NCBI GenBank assembly: GCA_036387415.1
Contig: DASVTU010000002.1
Span: forward strand, 5,593-69,592
Reading direction: 5' to 3'
Length of the DNA stretch: 64,000 bases
DNA from: DASVTU01 sp036387415
Lineage (GTDB): Bacteria; Acidobacteriota; Blastocatellia; Pyrinomonadales; Pyrinomonadaceae
Position numbers and translations under genes: made by a program. Shown piece by piece: positions 9,021-17,166 of the stretch; position 1 is the first letter of the stretch; each line of letters starts with the position of its first letter. The notes below the pieces were generated by a model. That model was not told the DNA's origin, made no database searches, and saw nothing but the letters and a program-made list of their open reading frames with translations.

Positions 9021-9466
9021 CAGATTTCCTCTCGATGTATGAAAGAAAAGATTAACTGTATGAAACCTTCAAGGAGCGCCGCCACGACAAACGAGCACAT
9101 CCCCAACAGCATAGCCGTCAGCGACGCAATCTCCAACTGATGTGCGGCGGCGATGATTGCTGCCGCGACAAGATAACGAAGAATGTAACGAGCGATGCGA
9201 AGTTTCGGTTTGGCTCCGGTATCCGTCGCGTCGAAGGCCGCCGCCACGGATGTCCGCAGCCAATGATGATTGAAAAGCGAGAGCACGCCGCCGATGAGAA
9301 TCCCCGTCGTCACACGCCACGGCGCGACCAACGCACCCACAACTACGGCGAGCGCCACCGCCACACACATGCTGCGGAAGATGCGTCGTTCCATCGCCGC
9401 CGGGTCTTCTTCGCCCGCCGCGCCCCGAAACGCCTCCGAACGCGCATTGTCGGCTGTCTCACTCAT
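9020..9466 (-). CDS. atpI: ATP synthase assembly protein AtpI-like
   Basis: This 148-aa protein has a charged N-terminus and four hydrophobic segments. The WRVTTGILIGGVLSLFNHHWL segment is typical of the ATP-synt_I family. AtpI-type proteins assist c-ring assembly or ion supply for the F0 part. Its place directly before atpB, with a one-base overlap, supports this. Sequence identity within the family is low, so the call rests on hydropathy, that motif and position. No catalytic residues are expected. Confidence 0.75.
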   Translation of the reverse strand: MSETADNARSEAFRGAAGEEDPAAMERRIFRSMCVAVALAVVVGALVAPWRVTTGILIGGVLSLFNHHWLRTSVAAAFDATDTGAKPKLRIARYILRYLVAAAIIAAAHQLEIASLTAMLLGMCSFVVAALLEGFIQLIFSFIHREEI

Positions 9467-9527
9467 TATTGAACAGAAGATTTTACATCCGTCCGTTTAC
9501 GATGTCGAGTTTCGGCAGCGCATCGCC

Positions 9528-9752
9528 TCAGTTCAATTTTGAAACGATGCGAATAAACTCGTAGAAACCGACCGCAGAACCCACGACGATGCCCGCCACC
9601 ATCAGCCACGGACTCGTCCCCAACCACCTGTCCAGCAACCACCCGATGCCCAGAAATGCCAGCACCGAAAAGAAGATAGCCAGTCCCGCAGCATAAGCCA
9701 TGCCGCTCTTGCGCCCCACATCCCGTTCGTCATTCTCAGGCATAAGTTTCAA
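9528..9752 (-). CDS. atpZ: AtpZ/AtpI-family small membrane protein
   Basis: This 74-aa protein has a polar N-terminus and two membrane helices (from GMAYAAGLAIFFSVLAFLGIG and from WLMVAGIVVGSAVGFYEFIR). The pattern of a glycine-rich first helix, DRWLGTSPW in the turn and GxxxGFYEFIR in the second matches AtpZ, proposed as a small partner of AtpI in F-type ATP synthase operons. It is first in the cluster atpZ-atpI-atpB-atpE. Subunits b, delta, alpha, gamma, beta and epsilon are not in the window, so the synthase genes are split over at least two loci. Confidence 0.78.
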   Translation of the reverse strand: MKLMPENDERDVGRKSGMAYAAGLAIFFSVLAFLGIGWLLDRWLGTSPWLMVAGIVVGSAVGFYEFIRIVSKLN

Positions 9753-9754
9753 AT

Positions 9755-9849
9755 CAGACGATAGACCACGGACGATAAAAGCTCATCGGTTTTTCATCGT
9801 CCGTAGTCTATCGTCCATCGTCTGCGTCAGTGGTCTATCGTTCGTCGTC
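9755..9849. repeat. Heptamer inverted element, AGACGAT family
   Basis: The left arm at 9755-9780 has units AGACGAT, AGACCAC, GGACGAT and AAAA. The right arm at 9791-9849 is a longer complementary array (ATCGTCC, GTAGTCT, ATCGTCC, ATCGTCT and more). It fills the gap between the atpZ start and the stop of the DUF6644 gene. A second copy is at 28036-28132. Confidence 0.85.
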
Positions 9850-9852
9850 AAC

Positions 9853-10350
9853 TTAGAAGTACGCGATGAGACGCCCGCACGAAATCACGCCCGTCCATAA
9901 GACGATGGAAAGCAGCGCCGACATCTTCGCGCCCAATGGAGCACGCGCGTCCGTGTCCCACTCCGTCATAGACCTCGACGACCACAGGCGAAACACGGCG
10001 GCGTTCACGCCTGCCGCCGCAATCAACGCCAACTTGATTTGGAAGACGGGATTGACGGCCAGTTTCGTCGCGTTGGTCGTAAACATCAAGAGTCCGGTCG
10101 GCACAACCACGACGAGGCTCGCACGCGACCAACGCAAAAGATGCTGCGCCAGTTGCGAGACGGGCAATTGCCGCGCCCATCCGAGCAGACGCAAGTCGAA
10201 CAAAAACGCTCCGCCTACCAACACGACGAAGCCGACGATATGCGCGATTTCAACCGACGGATACAGCAGCGTCCACTCGCGCATCGCCACGGCGGCGCCG
10301 CTCGCCTCCAACCATTCCAACCACGTCTGCGCCGTCTCTTCCTGCATCAC
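9853..10350 (-). CDS. DUF6644-like integral membrane protein
   Basis: This 165-aa protein has four to five membrane spans. The segment MREWTLLYPSVEIAHIVGF, then GGAFLFDLRLLG, fits the pattern of DUF6644, a membrane family common in Acidobacteriota and Proteobacteria with no known activity. Conserved His in the first span (EIAHIVG) and Arg after FDLR are the obvious polar membrane residues. The start overlaps the stop of the DUF6152-like gene by four bases (ATGA), so the two form a pair. Co-occurrence suggests a shared envelope role, possibly redox or metal handling, which is a guess. Confidence 0.65.
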   Translation of the reverse strand: MMQEETAQTWLEWLEASGAAVAMREWTLLYPSVEIAHIVGFVVLVGGAFLFDLRLLGWARQLPVSQLAQHLLRWSRASLVVVVPTGLLMFTTNATKLAVNPVFQIKLALIAAAGVNAAVFRLWSSRSMTEWDTDARAPLGAKMSALLSIVLWTGVISCGRLIAYF

Positions 10351-10730
10351 ACCAACTCGTAAGTTTTGCCGTCCACCGTCAATTTCATGGCTTTCATTTC
10401 ATGTGGCTTCTTCTTGTGCGGGTAGCCCGTGAGCGTCACCGTCGTCCCCGGCTTAATCATCGCCGCCGTCACCCCTCGACGTTGCATGCGCCACACCGCG
10501 CTCAACTCAATGAACCAGACATTGCCGTCAGCCCGCACACGCGCCTCGCAATGCGGGTTCGCATATTTCGCTTCGACAATCACGCCACTCACCGTCACCG
10601 ACCGGCTTTTATCGTAATCAGCCCCTCCGTGATGCGCCTCGACGTTGACCCGTCCCAACGGAAGCACACCAAACGTCAACGCGAACCCCAGAACCACTCT
10701 CGCCGTCAGCACTGAAATTTTCATCGTCAT
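10347..10730 (-). CDS. DUF6152-like secreted protein
   Basis: This 127-aa protein has a signal peptide (about residues 1-32, ending NVEA) and a mature part starting HHGGADYD. The HHG at the mature start, VSGVIVEAKYANPH, and the TVTLTGYPHKKKP segment match the DUF6152 pattern, a small beta-barrel-like periplasmic family. The paired His at the new N-terminus could bind metal, as an amino-terminal His can, but that is inference. It overlaps the DUF6644 gene by four bases. RBS: AGGAGGAATG lies directly before the ATG (ATTCCTCCT on the plus strand at 10730-10738). Confidence 0.68.
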   Translation of the reverse strand: MTMKISVLTARVVLGFALTFGVLPLGRVNVEAHHGGADYDKSRSVTVSGVIVEAKYANPHCEARVRADGNVWFIELSAVWRMQRRGVTAAMIKPGTTVTLTGYPHKKKPHEMKAMKLTVDGKTYELV

Positions 10731-10818
10731 TCCTCCTAACTCTTTTGATGATGGCTTTGCTTCGGCAAACTCTTGACCGTTTATCCCGTAAGTCTCGGCA
10801 GCCGTTTATCTATTCGTT

Positions 10819-11940
10819 TCACCACTTCTCGCGCAGCACGTAATTTTTCGGCAACTCCCAGAGCAGCGCGCGGCGCGAATGACGCATGGAATCGTGTATG
10901 AAGCAGACGTGTGTGCACCAGCAGGCGCGGCCTCCGTCGATGGCATGGAGTTCGGCCTGTCGCTCATGCGCCGACCAGAGCGCGCCGAAGTCGTAGTCGT
11001 AATCGGAAAGCGACGCAAACTTCTCGCGGAGTTCGCAAGCGCGCACGTCGCCGTTGTAGTCGATGACGGCGGTGGTGTCGCCCGCCGTGCATGGGAAAGG
11101 CCACGCGGTCGGGTGCGCGAAGTTGGAGAGTTGGGTGCGGTAGTGTGTGGTGATTGCGCCGACGTAGGCAATGTTTTTGACGAAACGCGTACTCGCGTCG
11201 TCGTCGGCAAACATCCTCTCGCCGTAGCGTTTGGTGAGCGCGGAGACTTTGGCATACATCTCCGGCAGCAGTTCGGGCGGCACATGCTTGATATGGTCGC
11301 CCGCCTTCGTCTCGCCGCGGATGATGTTGAAATACTGGCCGTCGAGACGAAAATTCTCCCAGAGGAACGCGGCGAGTTTTTCAATCTCCATGAAATTTTC
11401 GGCGCAGACGACCGTGTTGACGTTGAGACGAAAGCGGTCTGTGTACTTCTCTTTGAGCGGATAGAGCGAGCGGATACAGTCGAGCGTCCGTTCCCAGTTG
11501 CCCGGAACGCCGCGTATGCGGTCGTGCGTCGTGCCGTAGCCGTCGAGCGCGATGTTGAGATAGAGGTCTAGTTCGGCGTGCGCGCCGAGGGCGCGGTCAA
11601 CAATGTCGTAGACGCGGCGTTTGATAAGGCCGTTGGTCGGGATGATGATGCGACGCACATTGTTGTTGAGAACAAAGGTGTCGATGATTTCCGATGCGTC
11701 GTGTCGGAGGGTTGGTTCGCCGCCGGAGAGCCAGAGGTCTGTGATGGCGGGCATGGTGCGCGAAGTTTTTTCAATCTGCTCGAAGGTCAAATCGCCGGGT
11801 AGGTTTAATTCTTCGTGATAGAAGCAGGTTTCGCATTTGGCGTTGCAGCGCGAAGTGATGAAGAAGATGACCGTGCCGAGTTGTTTTTCGCGCGCCGTTG
11901 AACGTAGAAGTTGATAAAGCTGTGCGGCTTTATGAAGCAT
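10819..11940 (-). CDS. Radical SAM protein with C-terminal Cys cluster
   Basis: The 373-aa protein has the 4Fe-4S/SAM motif CNAKCETC near residue 30, then LWLSGGEPTLR, the SAM-binding GGEP motif, and NTVVCAEN on a later strand. The C-terminal part has more Cys (FPCTAGD, ACEL, ACWCTHVC), spaced like a SPASM or twitch auxiliary cluster. I use the start at 11940 (MLHKAAQLYQ); the longer frame begins inside the upstream gene. It overlaps the glycosyltransferase by 11 bases, so they are translated together and probably act in one pathway. It does not show the N-terminal pattern of HpnH. The substrate is unknown; peptide or lipid modification are both possible. Confidence 0.8.
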   Translation of the reverse strand: MLHKAAQLYQLLRSTAREKQLGTVIFFITSRCNAKCETCFYHEELNLPGDLTFEQIEKTSRTMPAITDLWLSGGEPTLRHDASEIIDTFVLNNNVRRIIIPTNGLIKRRVYDIVDRALGAHAELDLYLNIALDGYGTTHDRIRGVPGNWERTLDCIRSLYPLKEKYTDRFRLNVNTVVCAENFMEIEKLAAFLWENFRLDGQYFNIIRGETKAGDHIKHVPPELLPEMYAKVSALTKRYGERMFADDDASTRFVKNIAYVGAITTHYRTQLSNFAHPTAWPFPCTAGDTTAVIDYNGDVRACELREKFASLSDYDYDFGALWSAHERQAELHAIDGGRACWCTHVCFIHDSMRHSRRALLWELPKNYVLREKW

Positions 11941-13240
11941 GCGTGGTTTCTCGTTTGATTTCTGTTGCGGTGGCAGCAGCAGTAGTAGTGGCGACGGTCG
12001 CATCTTCCGGCGATTCTTCCGTGGAAACGCCGGAGATGATGACAGTTTCGTGCGGCGATTTCAATTCGTAAGTAATGCCGCGCCAGTCGATGCGTCGAGA
12101 GAGGAGCGCGGCGAAGGCGTTGTAGACGTAGAGCACGGACGCGAGCGGCCAGAGGAATAGATGCGCGGGCGCACCCGCGCGGAGTTGCGCGTGGGCGTCT
12201 TCGAGGACGAGCGAGACGGCACGCAGTCGAAAAAACGCCTTCCACATGCCGAGCATGTAGATGAAGCACAGAAGCGCAAGCGGCCATTCGACGGAGAAGC
12301 CGAGCGCGGCGCGCGTCGCGGTGAGCGCAAGGCCACCGTAGAAGACGAGCGACCACGCGAGATTGGAGACGAGCACAATCGTCCAGAGATGCGGCGCATA
12401 GACGCGCGTGATTTTCAATTGCCGCGTAGTGAATTCGACGAGTTCGCGGAAGTTGCAATCTTCGTGTGAAGCGGTGAGACAGTCGGGCACGAAGTGAATC
12501 GGGAGTTTGGCACGCGCAAGAGCGCGTGTCATGGCGAAATCGTCGGAGAGCGCCCCACGCCATTCTTCGACGATACGGACGCGTTCAAACGTCTCGCGTC
12601 GAATCGCGGTCGAACCGCCCCAACAGAAGTTGCGATGACGATTCGCGCCGAGCGCGGAGGCGATAGAGGCGTTCCAGACGGCGCGGAGTTGCGAGGCGAA
12701 ATTGCCGACCACGGGCACGAACCAACGATAGCCGGTCGCCGCGCCGACGCCTTCGTCCGCGAGCGGCGCGACGAGAGAGCGGAGCCAGTCGGCGCGCGGT
12801 CGCGCATCCGTATCGACAAAGACGATAACTTCGCTCGCCGCGTCAATCTCTCGGACAGCGACAAGCAGGTTGTGCACCTTCTGTCCGCAGTCGCGCGCAC
12901 GACCCGCCACGACGAATCGCACCGCCGTCGCCACGTCGTTTCCCTGCTCGGTTTCGTTGCGCCACACTTCGCGCGCGACGGCGATGGCGGGGTCGTCCGC
13001 GCGGTCGGAGACGAAGATGAGTTCGTATCGCGGATAGTGTTGACGAAAGAGTGCGTGGAAGTTGGCGCGCAAGCCCTGGTCGAGTCCGCGACATGGCACG
13101 ACGACCGAGGCTAGCGGCATGTAGAGCGGCCTCGGCGCGTCTATCTCGCGGCGGACGTAGGAGAGATAGCGCACGCCGCCGATGAGCGCGATGATGCTTT
13201 GCCAGATGATAAGCGCGGCGAAGAGATAAAAGACCCACAT
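11930..13240 (-). CDS. Membrane glycosyltransferase, GT2/GT21 (ceramide glucosyltransferase-like)
   Basis: The 436-aa protein has an N-terminal membrane helix, then a GT-A domain with SVVVPCRGLDQGL, the sugar-nucleotide Asp in FVSDRADD, FVDTDARP (DxD), a DD in GALSDDFAMTR (catalytic Asp) and RQLKITRVY in the place of the Q/RxxRW motif. Two to three C-terminal membrane helices follow. This arrangement is that of ceramide-glucosyltransferase/HpnI-like processive or lipid-directed enzymes, so the acceptor is probably a lipid in the cytoplasmic membrane. The tail is rich in T and A. Its last 11 bases overlap the radical SAM gene. The small secreted Cys-rich gene lies 60 nt upstream on the same strand. 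Confidence 0.82.
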   Translation of the reverse strand: MWVFYLFAALIIWQSIIALIGGVRYLSYVRREIDAPRPLYMPLASVVVPCRGLDQGLRANFHALFRQHYPRYELIFVSDRADDPAIAVAREVWRNETEQGNDVATAVRFVVAGRARDCGQKVHNLLVAVREIDAASEVIVFVDTDARPRADWLRSLVAPLADEGVGAATGYRWFVPVVGNFASQLRAVWNASIASALGANRHRNFCWGGSTAIRRETFERVRIVEEWRGALSDDFAMTRALARAKLPIHFVPDCLTASHEDCNFRELVEFTTRQLKITRVYAPHLWTIVLVSNLAWSLVFYGGLALTATRAALGFSVEWPLALLCFIYMLGMWKAFFRLRAVSLVLEDAHAQLRAGAPAHLFLWPLASVLYVYNAFAALLSRRIDWRGITYELKSPHETVIISGVSTEESPEDATVATTTAAATATEIKRETTHAS

Positions 13241-13300
13241 AAAAAACCAGAGGCGATGCTCTCATGAGAACGTCGCCTCTGGCAAATCGGCAAATTTCAA

Positions 13301-13582
13301 TTAGTAGCGGCAGCGACGCAGGCAGTTGCGCAGACGTGCGCGACAGCGTGCAGCGTTGGGATTCACGATGCCCCTCATGCAGAGGCGATAGTCGCGATTG
13401 CATCTCGTACGGCAGCGACTTGTGCGTTGCGTGTTGACTCTTCTGGTGGTCGTCGTGGTGGTAGTGGTTGACGTGTGGTTTTCGTGTTGGCTGGCCTGAA
13501 CAGTTGGCACGACAAAGGCCATCTGACTAACCAGCACCAGCGCGAGGATTGATAGGTTAAGGAAACTGTTTCTGGTTTTCAT
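13301..13582 (-). CDS. Small secreted Arg/Cys-rich peptide with mirror-image Cys spacing
   Basis: The 93-aa product has a signal peptide (about residues 1-30, ending VQA), a spacer containing a run of Thr, and a 39-residue basic end. Its six Cys are spaced 3-6-11-6-3, the same read from either side. Such CxxxC pairs on two helices are typical of helical hairpin peptides held by disulfides, and the core has more than a dozen Arg. No family is recognised. It lies between nuoN and the glycosyltransferase gene on the same strand; an RBS-like AAGGAGTC lies 7-8 nt before the ATG. A secreted cationic, perhaps antimicrobial, peptide is one reading; a structural envelope peptide is another. Confidence 0.65.
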   Translation of the reverse strand: MKTRNSFLNLSILALVLVSQMAFVVPTVQASQHENHTSTTTTTTTTRRVNTQRTSRCRTRCNRDYRLCMRGIVNPNAARCRARLRNCLRRCRY

Positions 13583-13629
13583 GTTTTCTGACTCCTTAAT
13601 CCTTCGTTGGGTTGTGCTCGGATGAGCGT

Positions 13630-15216
13630 TTATTTCAACGCCACCGCTCCGACCGCCGAGACGAGCGGGGCGAGCAACTTCTCTGCGATGTTAATCAACG
13701 GCTGCGGGTAAACGCCGATAAGGACGACTCCGACGACACACACGACGAGCGCGGTTTGAAGCGCGGGCGAGAGCGACAGAGGTCGTTCGTCCGTCGCGCG
13801 TTCGCCGAGATACATGGCGCGGATAAAACGCACGTAGTAATAGAACGATACGACCGTGTTAAGAGCCGCCCACGCCGTCAGCCAGTAGAACCACGTGCGA
13901 CCATCGGCGTCGCCGCGTTGCAGGAGTCCGCCGAACAGAAACCACTTGCCGATGAAGCCGCCAGTGAGAGGCAATCCGCCGAGGCTGAGCATAAAAATCG
14001 CCATCATCAACGCCGTGCCCGGCGCTTTCTGGCCGAGTCCGTTCATGTCTTCCACTTCGTCACCGATGAGGCCGCGACGCCGCAGAGAGATAATCACGCC
14101 GAACGCGCCGATGTTCATGAAGACGTAGACGACGAGATAGATAAAGAGGCCGACGTAGCCGTACGTGTTTCCGGCAATCAATCCGAGCAGGAGATAACCC
14201 GCGTTCGAGATTGACGAATAGGCCAGTAGTCGCTTCGAGTTGGTCTGCGTCACGGCAGCCCAGTTGCCGACCAGAATCGTGACTGCCGCGACGAGCGCCA
14301 GCAGCGGTTCCCAGTTTGAGCGCAGGTCGCCGAGAGCCTCCGAGAAGATGCGCGCGTAGAGCGCGAAGCTCGCGGCTTTGGAACCCGTCGAAAGAAACGC
14401 TGTGACGGAAGTCGGCGCGCCCTCGTAGGCGTCCGGCGCCCACATGTGAAACGGCACGGCGGAAATCTTGAAGAATAGACCCGCCGCCAGAGCAATCATG
14501 CCGAGCAACAACATCGGCCTCAACAGTGCACTGATGGGGTCAATCTCCGCACCTGGGGCGACGGCGGGCAGCGTCTCCCCGACGCTTCGCGCAATCTCGC
14601 CGAGATTGGTCGAACCCGCGATGCCGAACAGGAGCGACATCCCGTACAGAAGGATGCCCGACGAGAAGGCTCCGAGCAGAAAATATTTCATTCCCGCTTC
14701 GTTTGAACGTCGTTCGCGTTTGGTGTAAGCGACGAGCACATAAAAGGTCAATGCCATCAACTCAAGGCTGATGTAGAGCACGATGAGGTCGTAACCGCAG
14801 GCGAGGAACATCATCCCGACGGTGGCGAACAGGACGAGCGCATAGTATTCGCCGCGCTGTTCGCCTTCGATGTCGAGATAACGCATCGAGACGGCGATGG
14901 TCAGCGCGGCGGCGAGCAGGAAGATGAGTTTGAAGAGAATCGCAAAGCCGTCGATGCGTATCGTGTTATAGAAACCGCCGAGGGGCGTCGTGTCCGCTTG
15001 CGAAATGAACGGCCAACCCAACACGACGAGCGACATGGTTGCCAACAGCAACCCGACGAGCGCGAAATAACCCGTCGCGCGGCCACGCTTGTACGGCAGC
15101 ACCACTTCCATCACCAACACCACGCAGGCGCACACCGTCAAAATCAATTCCGGCGCAATCAACTGCAAATCGCGCACATTGAACAACTCGGTCGTCGATG
15201 CTTGAAGTAGAAACAT
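13630..15216 (-). CDS. nuoN: NADH-quinone oxidoreductase subunit N
   Basis: NuoN is one of three antiporter-like proton-pumping subunits of complex I. The 528-aa protein has about 14 membrane spans, the family segments LYISLELMALTFYVLVAY, MKYFLLGAFSSGILLYG, PFHMWAPDAYEGAPTSVTAFLSTG (with the conserved Lys soon after) and YSSISNAGY. I start at the ATG at 15216; the TTG three codons before it is less likely. The promoter-proximal side abuts a heptamer element. It is the last nuo gene on this strand, in the order L-M-N. Confidence 0.95.
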   Translation of the reverse strand: MFLLQASTTELFNVRDLQLIAPELILTVCACVVLVMEVVLPYKRGRATGYFALVGLLLATMSLVVLGWPFISQADTTPLGGFYNTIRIDGFAILFKLIFLLAAALTIAVSMRYLDIEGEQRGEYYALVLFATVGMMFLACGYDLIVLYISLELMALTFYVLVAYTKRERRSNEAGMKYFLLGAFSSGILLYGMSLLFGIAGSTNLGEIARSVGETLPAVAPGAEIDPISALLRPMLLLGMIALAAGLFFKISAVPFHMWAPDAYEGAPTSVTAFLSTGSKAASFALYARIFSEALGDLRSNWEPLLALVAAVTILVGNWAAVTQTNSKRLLAYSSISNAGYLLLGLIAGNTYGYVGLFIYLVVYVFMNIGAFGVIISLRRRGLIGDEVEDMNGLGQKAPGTALMMAIFMLSLGGLPLTGGFIGKWFLFGGLLQRGDADGRTWFYWLTAWAALNTVVSFYYYVRFIRAMYLGERATDERPLSLSPALQTALVVCVVGVVLIGVYPQPLINIAEKLLAPLVSAVGAVALK

Positions 15217-15224
15217 GATTCTCA

Positions 15225-15300
15225 AGAGGTCGGAGGTCAGAGGTTAGTTAAGAATAGTTTAGAATTTCATCGACTGCTTGTCTCTCGCCTCTGACCTCTA
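15225..15300. repeat. Heptamer inverted element, AGAGGTC family (empty)
   Basis: The left arm at 15225-15250 has units AGAGGTC, GGAGGTC, AGAGGTT. The right arm at 15284-15300 is the complement (GCCTCTGACCTCT). The loop of about 35 nt is A+T-rich and has no gene. It supplies the TAG stop of nuoM. Related copies are at 38401 and 60859. Confidence 0.85.
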
Positions 15301-17001
15301 TTTTTCCATTCTTTGCGCCGTCGCAGGTTGATTATTCGGCGTGCCGTTCACGGGATATTCCGGTCGCACGTGGCGGACGACGGCGTTGACAGGTTGCACG
15401 ATGAAGTCCGTGAAGGGTTTCGGATAGACGCCAATCCAGAGCGACAGGATGACAAGCGGCAGCATGTAAGCCCACTCGCGTTTGTTCATGTCGCGCAGGT
15501 TTTCGTTCTTCGGGTTGTCGATATTGCCGAAGAACATGCGTTGATAGAGCCAGAGCATGTAGCCTGCGTTCAAAATTATTCCGAGCGCCGCCCACGCCGC
15601 CCACACCGGATTCGCCTCGAACGCGCCGCGCATCGCCAAGAATTCTGAGATGAAGACGCACAGGAGCGGCAGTCCGATGGCCGTCATCGCCATCGCCAGA
15701 AAGACGGTCGCGTAACCCGGCATGACGTGCGAGAGTCCGCCAAACTCCGAGACGTTGCGCGTGTGTCGTCGTTCATAAATGATGCCGACGAGCAAAAATA
15801 GCGCGCCCGAATAGATGCCGTGGTTAATCATGTGGAGCACCGCGCCGTTGATGCCGTTGGGGTTCAACGCGAAGAGTCCGAGCATGACGATGCCCATCGA
15901 AGAGACGGACGAATAGGCGACCAACTTCTTCACGTCGCCGTCGCGTTTGACGACGAAATACATTGCCGCCAGCGCACCGTAGATGATGCCGATGATGGCG
16001 AGCACAATCATCACGTTGCGGACGCCGAAGCCGCCGAAGTAGCTCTGGTCGGCGGAGGCCGCAGGAAACATCGGGAGGTTGAAACGGAAGAAGCCGTAGG
16101 TGCCGAGTTTGAGAAGAATCCCTGCGAGAATGACGGAGCCTGCGGTCGGGGCTTCGACGTGCGCGTCCGGCAGCCACGTGTGAAACGGCCACATCGGAAC
16201 CTTAATCGCAAAGCCGAGCGCGAAGGCGAAGAACAGCAAGACTTGAAGCGTACCCATCGGCAAGACCGAACCCATCGCCTGCATGTAAAGAATATTGAAA
16301 GTGCCCGTGACTTTCGACGTGTCTGGATTCCTGAGCGTCGCATCCAGAGTATTGCTAACGAGTTGAAACGCCTGGTCGTTGCCCGCAAGGACGCGCATCG
16401 TCGCGTCTGTGATTTGGCTAGTGAGCGCGGTGTCTTGAGTTAGAAAGTACATCTTCAAGACGCCGAGCAGCATGACGACCGACCCGACAAGTGTGTAGAG
16501 GAAAAACTTAATCGCCGCGTAGAGACGCCGCTCGCCGCCCCAGATGCCGATGAGGAAATACATCGGGACGAGCGACACCTCGAAGAAGAGATAGAAGAGG
16601 AACAAATCCATCGCCGCGAAGACGCCGACCACCGCCGTCTGCAACAGCAGCAGCAAGACGTAATATTCCTTCTCGCGCTTCTCGATGTATTCCCAGGACG
16701 AGAGCGACGCGATGATGCCGAGCAGCGTCGTCAGCATGATGAGCAGCACCGATACGCCGTCTGCGCCCATCTGGTATCGCGCGCCGATAATCGGAATCCA
16801 CTGTGCGTCTTCGATGAACTGCATGCCGCCTACGGCGCGGTTATAGCCCAAGAGCGCCAGCGACACCAGAAACACCAGCCCGAACCAGGCGGTCGCAAAC
16901 TTCTTAATCGCTCCCGTCCGTTCCTTCTTGAAGAGCACAAGAATGATGATTGCGCCTATCGCCGGCAACCACGTGATGATAGAGAGAAGAGGAATTTTCA
17001 T
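15298..17001 (-). CDS. nuoM: NADH-quinone oxidoreductase subunit M
   Basis: NuoM is the middle antiporter-like subunit of complex I. The 567-aa protein has 14 spans, with the conserved Glu in FEVSLVPMYFLIG of span 5, the KVPMWPFHTWLPDAHVEAPTAGS-type segment of spans 7-8 (key Lys after APTAGS) and YSSVSSMGIVMLG. An extra segment between spans 6 and 7 (about residues 180-215, with NTLDATLRNPDTSKV) is longer than in most relatives. The stop codon TAG lies within the heptamer element at 15225-15300. It is preceded by another heptamer element that separates it from nuoL. Confidence 0.95.
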   Translation of the reverse strand: MKIPLLSIITWLPAIGAIIILVLFKKERTGAIKKFATAWFGLVFLVSLALLGYNRAVGGMQFIEDAQWIPIIGARYQMGADGVSVLLIMLTTLLGIIASLSSWEYIEKREKEYYVLLLLLQTAVVGVFAAMDLFLFYLFFEVSLVPMYFLIGIWGGERRLYAAIKFFLYTLVGSVVMLLGVLKMYFLTQDTALTSQITDATMRVLAGNDQAFQLVSNTLDATLRNPDTSKVTGTFNILYMQAMGSVLPMGTLQVLLFFAFALGFAIKVPMWPFHTWLPDAHVEAPTAGSVILAGILLKLGTYGFFRFNLPMFPAASADQSYFGGFGVRNVMIVLAIIGIIYGALAAMYFVVKRDGDVKKLVAYSSVSSMGIVMLGLFALNPNGINGAVLHMINHGIYSGALFLLVGIIYERRHTRNVSEFGGLSHVMPGYATVFLAMAMTAIGLPLLCVFISEFLAMRGAFEANPVWAAWAALGIILNAGYMLWLYQRMFFGNIDNPKNENLRDMNKREWAYMLPLVILSLWIGVYPKPFTDFIVQPVNAVVRHVRPEYPVNGTPNNQPATAQRMEK

Positions 17002-17012
17002 GGGAATCCAAA

Positions 17013-17166
17013 ACAGTAGACAGTAGACAGTAGTTAGTAGTCAGTAGAAAAGCATGGAGTTAGTTATGCACTAACTGTTATGCCAATTTGGTGTTCCAGT
17101 TGTCAGCGAGCCGCCGGAGTTGAACTGTCTTTCTACTGGCTGCTGACTACTGTCTACTGTCTACTG
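17013..17166. repeat. Heptamer inverted element, CAGTAGA family
   Basis: The left arm at 17013-17049 has five units (CAGTAGA, CAGTAGA, CAGTAGT, TAGTAGT, CAGTAGA) then AAAGCAT. The right arm at 17131-17166 is the complement. The 80-nt loop has no gene. The nuoL stop codon TAG at 17161-17163 is inside the right arm. Confidence 0.88.

Noticed and set aside
10819..13240. HpnH/HpnI hopanoid genes
   Set aside because: The radical SAM protein lacks the HpnH N-terminal pattern, and no other hopanoid gene is near; only the glycosyltransferase resembles that group.
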